Shown in pieces: positions 27,158-31,819 of a stretch of DNA of 31,819 nucleotides. A program made the position numbers and the translations under genes. The notes beneath the pieces were generated by a model. It was given only the letters and a program-made list of their open reading frames with translations. It was not told where the DNA came from and did no database searches. Source of the DNA: Bacteroidales bacterium (GTDB lineage Bacteria; Bacteroidota; Bacteroidia; Bacteroidales; ML635J-15). Each line of letters starts with the position of its first letter. The first letter of the stretch is position 1. The DNA is taken from positions 1 to 31,819 of the forward strand of contig JAQVGK010000001.1 of the NCBI GenBank assembly GCA_028696755.1, in the 5' to 3' direction.

Positions 27158-28834
27158 TCATTTTCTGGTTTTAATAAAAATCCAAACACCCAAAGCAATA
27201 AGTAACGATGATAGAGTTAATACAACTTCCTGTTGAAAGCCGGAAGCTAATAAACCTAATAAAAATATTGCAAATCCTGTTAAACTAATACCTAAGCCAA
27301 TTACCTTATAACTTTGCTTATTATCAGACATACTGGTGTCGCTTTCTATATCAGCGGCAAGTTCTGCTGTTACTTCATTCTCACGCTGCTGATGCCAGAT
27401 TACATATTCATCGTATTTTGAATCACGCTTATTCTTGACAATATAATAAATTTCAAAAAAAGTCATGATAATGATAGGCACTAAGCCTCCAACAAGCATT
27501 TCAGCAGCTCTGTCTAAACTAAAGCCAAATAATAAAGGTGTGATGAATTTGAAAATAGCATTAATAGACAAACTGATTAAAGTAGCTGATAAAACACTAC
27601 GTGCATTCTGACGTTTTGAGAAGAGAGTCCAGATAATAGGTAAATAAAGCGGAACACCTGTAAGAGCTGCCAGGCTGATAACTACATTCACAATACCGCC
27701 CATAAGCGGAATAAGCAAAGCTACAATTATGGCTAAAATTCCAAATCCAATAGTTGAGATACGTGCTACCTGCATTAGCTGTTTATTACTGCTATTGGGA
27801 CGTATCAATTTGAAAATATCGTTTGTAAATACTCCGGCGGCTATATTTAAAGAACCATTAAGCGAACTGGCTGTAGCAAAAATCATCCCGCCCAACATCA
27901 AACCTAAAAGTCCTTGCGGTAAAGCCATTTTACACATCATTAAATAAGCACCTTCGTTAGCCAAACCCGCTAATTCGGGATTAATGGTGCGGTAAATCAT
28001 AGGAGGAAGCATCCAAAGTATGGGTGCTATTAAATATAATGATCCAAAAAGCAATCCAACTTTTCGAGCATCTTTTTTGCTGCGAACGCTGGTATACCGT
28101 TGTATATATGACCAGTTTCCACCCAAAAAAAACATATTGTAAATGGCAAATGCAACAATAAATAAGGGTGTGAATTCCCCATTAAAAATATCAAAAAAAC
28201 CTGCGGGGGTTTTATCGAGGAACGCTTGAGCACCACCAGTCTTTTCAAATGAAAGTGGTACAACAATAAGTACAGCAGCGGTAAGTATTACAAATTGTAA
28301 AACATCTGTTACCACAACAGCTCTGAGTCCGCCCACAGTTACATATAATATGCATATACCACCTAACAATAAAATGCTCGACTGCAAAGGGAAACCGGTA
28401 GTTACTTCCACAATTTTAGCAACTGGGTACAAAAAGGCACCTGTGGTGAAAAGTGAAATAAAAAGGAAAATATAAGTATAGACTTTTTGAACTTTTAGTC
28501 CGAGACGGTTGGTTATGTATTCTGCAGCGGTAAGTACATTCGTATTTTTCCATCTGGGAGCCAGAAAAATTCCAACTAAAAATCCTGCAACACACATTGT
28601 AAGCTGAATAGTTATTGCTACCCAACCATAACTATAAGCTATGGAACCCCAAACCACAAAAGTACCCGCAGAGAAAAACCCCATGAATAACGATAATCCA
28701 CTTATCCACCAAGGCACATCACCTCCGGCAGCAAAAAAACTTTTCATACTCGAACCGGTTTTCGAGAACGACATGCCGGCTATCAATATTCCTGCTGTAA
28801 AAAGAAAGATGGTGATATAATCTAAAATTGTCAT
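27158..28834 (-). CDS. Sodium:solute symporter (SSS family)
   Basis: A 558-residue inner-membrane transporter with about 14 hydrophobic segments, including MTILDYITIFLFTAGILIAG at the N-terminus. Family features include GGDVPWWISGLSLFMGFFSA (37-56), the TAAEYITNRLG region (102-112) and GGLRAVVVTDVLQFVILTAA (168-187). A long hydrophilic loop (about 468-505, KNKRDSKYDEYVIWHQQREN onward) precedes the last two segments. SSS proteins couple uptake of sugars, polyols, sialic acid or carboxylates to sodium. It faces the LacI-type regulator across a 210-base region with paired operator-like repeats and is followed closely by the FAD oxidoreductase gene, so import and cytoplasmic oxidation of one compound under LacI-type control is the natural reading. 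Confidence 0.92.
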   Translation of the reverse strand: MTILDYITIFLFTAGILIAGMSFSKTGSSMKSFFAAGGDVPWWISGLSLFMGFFSAGTFVVWGSIAYSYGWVAITIQLTMCVAGFLVGIFLAPRWKNTNVLTAAEYITNRLGLKVQKVYTYIFLFISLFTTGAFLYPVAKIVEVTTGFPLQSSILLLGGICILYVTVGGLRAVVVTDVLQFVILTAAVLIVVPLSFEKTGGAQAFLDKTPAGFFDIFNGEFTPLFIVAFAIYNMFFLGGNWSYIQRYTSVRSKKDARKVGLLFGSLYLIAPILWMLPPMIYRTINPELAGLANEGAYLMMCKMALPQGLLGLMLGGMIFATASSLNGSLNIAAGVFTNDIFKLIRPNSSNKQLMQVARISTIGFGILAIIVALLIPLMGGIVNVVISLAALTGVPLYLPIIWTLFSKRQNARSVLSATLISLSINAIFKFITPLLFGFSLDRAAEMLVGGLVPIIIMTFFEIYYIVKNKRDSKYDEYVIWHQQRENEVTAELAADIESDTSMSDNKQSYKVIGLGISLTGFAIFLLGLLASGFQQEVVLTLSSLLIALGVWIFIKTRK

Positions 28835-28866
28835 ATTTGGTGATTTGTTTCAAAGTGATTACGATG

Positions 28867-28896
28867 CAAATGTATATAATTGCCTATTAATACAAG
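28867..28896 (-). promoter_or_regulatory. Predicted promoter of the symporter-oxidoreductase operon
   Basis: On the minus strand, TACATTTG (28874-28867) matches the Bacteroidota -7 consensus TAnnTTTG exactly. CTTG (28896-28893), a three-of-four match to the -33 TTTG, lies 18 bases upstream. Transcription would start near 28860, about 26 bases before the symporter ATG at 28834. Both operator-like repeats lie upstream of it. Confidence 0.55.
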
Positions 28897-28920
28897 TTCA
28901 TATTTTTTTTAAAATCTTAT

Positions 28921-28934
28921 TGTAAACGATTACA
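28921..28934. promoter_or_regulatory. LacI-type operator, copy 1
   Basis: TGTAAACGATTACA is a pseudopalindrome centred on CG (half-sites TGTAAAC and TGTAATC), the typical form of a LacI-family operator. It lies between the divergent symporter and regulator genes, about 67 bases upstream of the predicted symporter transcription start. The identity with copy 2 extends to 17 bases (through TCT). Confidence 0.7.
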
Positions 28935-28950
28935 TCTAATAAATATTAAC

Positions 28951-28964
28951 TGTAAACGATTACA
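28951..28964. promoter_or_regulatory. LacI-type operator, copy 2
   Basis: This is an identical TGTAAACGATTACA, placed exactly 30 bp (about three helical turns) from copy 1, so two bound dimers would lie on the same face of the DNA. It is 81 bases upstream of the regulator's ATG. No further exact copy was seen elsewhere in the window, which points to local control of this divergent region. Confidence 0.7.
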
Positions 28965-29019
28965 TCTCTATCCTGACCAAATTTTAGTACGCAAAAAATA
29001 AAGTGTCAAATATTTTCTC

Positions 29020-29027
29020 TATTTTTG
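29020..29027 (+). promoter_or_regulatory. Possible -7 box of the LacI-family gene
   Basis: TATTTTTG matches TAnnTTTG and ends 17 bases before the ATG at 29045. No TTTG is found at the right distance upstream, so the call rests on one element. If real, it also shows that the GTG at 29003 is not the start. Confidence 0.35.
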
Positions 29028-29044
29028 TTTCAAATCTAGTTACC

Positions 29045-30070
29045 ATGAAAAAGTATTCAACAATTAAAGATATTGCAAACGCTTTAAATATTTCGACCGC
29101 AACAGTTTCGCGAGCTTTAGCAGATCGTTGTGATGTGAATCAGGAAACCAAAAATAAAGTTCTTGAAGAAGCAAAACGACAGAATTACAGACCTAATCCG
29201 ATTGCGTTAAGACTGCAAAATAAGCGATCAAAAACTATTGGACTTGTGGTACCGGAATTTAAAAGTTCATTTTTCCCGATGGTTATTGCCGGGATTCAGA
29301 AAGTAATGGATGAATCCGGCTTTCAATTACTTATTACTGAATCTCAGGAATCAATGGAAGTTGAAAGAAGAAATTTAAAACTTTTGGAGAACAACATGGT
29401 TGAAGGTATTTTGATTTCAATAACACGTGAAGGAGAAAACTTTGATTTGTATCAGGAACTAATTGATAGTGGAATTCCTCTAGTATTCTTTAACCGGGTT
29501 AGTACTAAAGTAGTTGCATCAAAAGTAGTAATAGACGATTATAGACGAGCCTTTTTTGCCACAGAACATCTTATATACAGTGGTTTTAAAAAAATTTACC
29601 ATTTTTCTGGGCCAAAAAATCTTATTGTGTCCAGTGAGAGGAAAAGAGGATTTGTTGACGCAATGAAAAAACATCATTTTGAAATTACTGATAATTCCAT
29701 AATGACTGCTGGAGTTTTTATGGATAAAGGTTTTTCTGCTATGCAGTCATTAATTGATAAAAACGATATCCCGGAAGCTATTTTTTGTTTTAATGACCCA
29801 ACTGCTTTAGGTGCTTTGAAGGCAATAAAGGAAGCCGGACTAAAATGTCCAGAGGATGTTGCATTAGTAGGCTTCTCAGAAACAGAAATAGCCCAGTTAG
29901 TTGACCCTCCTCTCACAAGCGTTGAACAGCCAACCTTCGAAATGGGTGAAACTGCCGCTCGTCTGCTATTAAAGCAAATAACTCAAACCCCACCACCAGA
30001 AGTAGAAACTATATGTTTACTTGCAAAACTCAACATTAGAAAATCGTCAATTAATACTCACAAAGGTTGA
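29045..30070 (+). CDS. LacI-family transcriptional regulator
   Basis: A 341-residue regulator. The frame can be extended to a GTG at 29003, but the ATG at 29045 puts the helix-turn-helix at the usual place (KYSTIKDIANALNISTATVS, residues 3-22), with hinge PNPIALRLQNKRS (51-63). The rest (about 64-335) is a periplasmic-binding-protein-like effector domain, starting with TIGLVVPEFKSSFFPMVIAG and including CFNDPTALGALKAIKEAGLK and the closing LTSVEQPTFEMGETAARLLL. It probably binds the two TGTAAACGATTACA sites just upstream and controls itself and the divergent symporter-oxidoreductase operon, responding to a sugar or related metabolite. Control of the more distant susC block is possible but no matching operator is seen there. 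Confidence 0.94.
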   Translation: MKKYSTIKDIANALNISTATVSRALADRCDVNQETKNKVLEEAKRQNYRPNPIALRLQNKRSKTIGLVVPEFKSSFFPMVIAGIQKVMDESGFQLLITESQESMEVERRNLKLLENNMVEGILISITREGENFDLYQELIDSGIPLVFFNRVSTKVVASKVVIDDYRRAFFATEHLIYSGFKKIYHFSGPKNLIVSSERKRGFVDAMKKHHFEITDNSIMTAGVFMDKGFSAMQSLIDKNDIPEAIFCFNDPTALGALKAIKEAGLKCPEDVALVGFSETEIAQLVDPPLTSVEQPTFEMGETAARLLLKQITQTPPPEVETICLLAKLNIRKSSINTHKG

Positions 30071-30521
30071 TTGCTGACACCACCTATAAAAACTATAAAT
30101 TTCGATTTAAAGACAGATTTTTTGTGATAAGCACCGTAAATCACTTTTATTGAAAGACAAAGTTTATATCTGCAAACCACTACGAAATTCATAATGGTTT
30201 GTAAATACATTTATTACTGGGAAATATTGTGGATGCAATAATATCCGAAAATCAACGCGAAACACAGCCAATTTATACCACTAAAACTGATATTTGTCAA
30301 GTTTTTTGCGCAGTTTACTTGACATTCCGTTGTCCTCCTCAAAGGCCCCATAGTCCTCAAGCGAATGGAAATCACAAACCGTATATAAATGCAGATCATG
30401 TTCAACATTTTTGCATGTTCATTGTCAATGAACACTTTATTTTACTGAACAATATCTATTACTATCAATATAAAACTCTCGATTTTTCAAACTCTTTTCA
30501 AATAAAATTCAATCAAATATA
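30071..30521. other. Intergenic stretch between regulator and toxin-antitoxin pair
   Basis: No convincing gene was found in these 451 bases. A frame on the plus strand runs from a GTG at 30229 into the antitoxin gene, but its first part is low-complexity and lacks any recognisable motif, so I take it as non-coding leader. Two short perfect inverted repeats are present: CAAACCA/TGGTTTG (30173-30179 and 30195-30201) and TGTCAAG/CTTGACA (30295-30301 and 30318-30324). The first might end the regulator's transcript. Confidence 0.5.
30173..30201 (+). terminator. Weak candidate hairpin downstream of the regulator
   Basis: CAAACCA (30173-30179) and TGGTTTG (30195-30201) form a perfect 7-bp stem with a 15-base loop, about 100 bases after the regulator's stop, followed by TAAATACATTTATT. 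The loop is long and there is no strong U-tract, so this is a low-confidence call. Confidence 0.25.
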
Positions 30522-30556
30522 TTTTGTCGTAAATATTTACTATATTTGCGACAAAA
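30522..30556. promoter_or_regulatory. Palindromic operator overlapping the antitoxin promoter
   Basis: TTTTGTCGTAAATAT (30522-30536) and ATATTTGCGACAAAA (30542-30556) are 15-base arms that pair throughout except for one G/T wobble position, around a 5-base centre. The right arm contains most of the -7 box. AbiEi antitoxins are known to repress their own promoter by binding inverted repeats, so this is the probable autoregulatory site. Confidence 0.65.
30541..30548 (+). promoter_or_regulatory. -7 box of the toxin-antitoxin operon
   Basis: TATATTTG matches TAnnTTTG exactly. Transcription would start near 30555, about 19 bases before the GTG start of the antitoxin gene. A TTTG at 30523-30526 lies upstream but with a 14-base spacer, shorter than the usual 19-21. 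Confidence 0.55.
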
Positions 30557-30573
30557 CAAAAACTAATTTATTC

Positions 30574-31176
30574 GTGAAAAGTATTGTAAGTGAGATAGAA
30601 TACAAGCTTAAGTCTGGTCGAAGAGGCAAAATTCTATTTGCATCTGATTTTAGCTCCTTCGGGCAACCAAAAACTGTAAATAAAGCCCTTGAACGACTTA
30701 CTGAATCAGGAGTATTGTTGCGTCTGGCACATGGCATTTATCTATACCCACAAATTGATACTCGCCTGGGATTGGGTGTGCTGTATCCGACAGTGGAAAC
30801 CATTGCACGCGAAATTGCCAAACGTGACAAAGCACGTATCATACCTACCGGTGCTTACGCCCTCAATGTATTGGGCTTATCTACTCAAATACCCATGAAT
30901 GTGGTTTTTCTCACCGATGGTGCACCACGCAAAATCAGCATTGGCAATGGAAAAGGTATTGAGTTTAAACGCACGGTACCCAAAAATCTGGCTTTTAAAA
31001 ATGAAATGTTGATGTTGGTAGTTGCAGCACTTCGTGAAATTGGTGAAACCCAACTGACAACCGAACAACTAAGCCGAATTTCCGAATTGTTGAGCAAAGA
31101 AAAGAAAGAAGATATTTTGGCAGATATAGCACTCGCACCTGCCTGGATACAAAAACAAATAAGGGCAATGTTATGA
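30574..31176 (+). CDS. AbiEi-like antitoxin (DUF6088 type)
   Basis: A 200-residue protein starting at GTG 30574; no ATG lies near, and this start gives the usual family opening (KSIVSEIEYKLKSGRRGKIL). The N-terminal winged-helix part contains LFASDFSSFGQPKTVNKALE then RLTESGVLLRLAHGIYLYPQ, characteristic of DUF6088/AbiEi-like antitoxins. The middle (about 72-140) is the AbiEi-type core with IPTGAYALNVLGLSTQ. The role is to neutralise the nucleotidyltransferase toxin encoded next and to repress the operon through the palindrome at 30522-30556. Its stop overlaps the toxin start by four bases (ATGA), a sign of translational coupling. G+C is higher here than in the polysaccharide locus (82 of 180 bases over 30781-30960), suggesting separate acquisition. 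Confidence 0.85.
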   Translation: MKSIVSEIEYKLKSGRRGKILFASDFSSFGQPKTVNKALERLTESGVLLRLAHGIYLYPQIDTRLGLGVLYPTVETIAREIAKRDKARIIPTGAYALNVLGLSTQIPMNVVFLTDGAPRKISIGNGKGIEFKRTVPKNLAFKNEMLMLVVAALREIGETQLTTEQLSRISELLSKEKKEDILADIALAPAWIQKQIRAML

Positions 31177-31819
31177 ATATAAACTGGATTAAATTAAGCG
31201 ATACCGATCGACGCACGATCCTCGAACAAACATCTGTTCGTAACGGCTACATTGTTCAAGCAGTGGAAAAAGACTGGTGGGTAACCACTGTGCTCGAAGC
31301 TCTTTTTTCGTTGCCTTTTGCAAATCAACTTTCTTTTAAGGGAGGAACCTCACTAAGTAAATGCTGGGGAACTATTCAACGTTTTTCTGAAGATATTGAT
31401 ATTGCAATTGCCAGAGCTTATTTGGGCTTTGGTGGGGATGAGCTATCTAAAACTCAAATAAACGATAGGTTACGTAGAGCATTATGCACTTTTGTTCGTG
31501 ATGAGTTGCGGCAAAGAGTGGACAATATGTTGTTAGCAATGGGTGTTCCCCGCACATGGTTTACAACTACAGTTGATATAACTTCTGTATCAACTGTCGA
31601 TCCCGAAAGTATCTATGTAAATTTCACTCCTTTGTTTCCAGTTGTAGATTATTTGCCAGCCAGCATAAAAATAGAAGTAAGTGGCCGTTCCATGACCGAA
31701 CCCGTGGTAAATACTTCAATCAAAACCATGGTGGCTGAACAATTCCCAACGGCACTTTATGCTGATACTGCTTTTAATGTATCTGCAGTAGCACAAAAGC
31801 GTACATTTCTGGAAAAAGC
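31173..31819 (+). CDS. AbiEii-like nucleotidyltransferase toxin, cut by the window end
   Basis: An open frame starting at ATG 31173, overlapping the antitoxin stop and open to the last base, so 215 codons are visible and the C-terminus is missing. I translated it through and saw no frameshift. It has the AbiEii/DNA polymerase beta-like nucleotidyltransferase signature: FKGGTSLSKCW at about 55-65 and RFSEDIDIAI at about 70-79, with acidic residues Glu73, Asp74 and Asp76. Family members are toxins that transfer nucleotides to cellular targets such as tRNA and often serve in phage defence by abortive infection. It pairs with the AbiEi-like antitoxin upstream. Confidence 0.85.
   Translation, partial: MNINWIKLSDTDRRTILEQTSVRNGYIVQAVEKDWWVTTVLEALFSLPFANQLSFKGGTSLSKCWGTIQRFSEDIDIAIARAYLGFGGDELSKTQINDRLRRALCTFVRDELRQRVDNMLLAMGVPRTWFTTTVDITSVSTVDPESIYVNFTPLFPVVDYLPASIKIEVSGRSMTEPVVNTSIKTMVAEQFPTALYADTAFNVSAVAQKRTFLEK

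Noticed and set aside
29003..29044. GTG-initiated extension of the LacI-family gene
   Set aside because: The extra 14 residues precede a standard LacI-family N-terminus and overlap a TAnnTTTG match; the ATG at 29045 fits the family.
30229..30573. Upstream extension of the antitoxin frame giving a 315-residue protein
   Set aside because: The added 115 residues are low-complexity and unlike the family. They cross the palindrome and -7 box, and the GTG at 30574 gives the normal family start.
1..31819. CRISPR arrays, tRNA or rRNA genes, insertion sequences
   Set aside because: No regularly spaced repeats, cloverleaf or rRNA signatures, transposase frames or terminal inverted repeats were seen.

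Overview
The window reads as an A+T-rich stretch of a Bacteroidota chromosome, most likely Bacteroidales. It carries a SusC/SusD pair, lipoproteins with Bacteroidota-style signal peptides, glycosidase families typical of the phylum (GH97, GH92, GH3, GH28-like), proteins ending in type IX secretion (T9SS) sorting domains, and promoter elements of the phylum's TAnnTTTG type. I would not name a genus from the sequence alone.

Layout. From position 1 to 28834 everything real is on the minus strand, so transcription runs from high to low coordinates. (a) 28834-24844: a cytoplasmic/inner-membrane pair, a sodium:solute symporter followed by a large FAD-dependent oxidoreductase. (b) 24752-20143: three proteins sharing an N-terminal DNRLRE (CBM96-like) domain and a T9SS C-terminal sorting domain, with a 55-residue small protein gene between the first and second. 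(c) 19903-12261: susC, susD, a clan GH-A glycoside hydrolase lipoprotein and a SusE-like surface lipoprotein with a FISUMP domain. (d) 12069 to the left edge: exported degradative enzymes (an unassigned 853-residue putative alpha/alpha-barrel protein, GH28-like, sialate O-acetylesterase-like, GH3, GH92, GH97) and the first codons of another exported protein. A strong 19-bp hairpin lies between blocks (c) and (d).

Divergently from the symporter, a LacI-family regulator runs on the plus strand (29045-30070). The shared intergenic region holds two copies of a TGTAAACGATTACA pseudopalindrome exactly 30 bp apart, the best candidate for its operators. After a 450-bp stretch with no convincing gene comes an AbiE-type toxin-antitoxin pair: a DUF6088/AbiEi-like antitoxin and an AbiEii-like nucleotidyltransferase cut off by the window end. 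It has visibly higher G+C and a near-perfect palindrome over its -7 box.

How it may work together (inference). T9SS-exported DNRLRE proteins and the SusE-like lipoprotein bind a glycan at the surface. The GH-A lipoprotein cuts it and SusCD imports fragments. The exported GH3, GH92, GH97, GH28-like and esterase activities trim them in the periplasm. A sugar or modified sugar is then taken up by the symporter and oxidised by the FAD enzyme under LacI-type control. The enzyme mix suggests a branched, acetylated heteroglycan with galactose-, mannose- and glucose-type linkages and possibly uronic acids; the exact substrate cannot be read from the sequence. No hybrid two-component or ECF sigma/anti-sigma regulator is present in the window.
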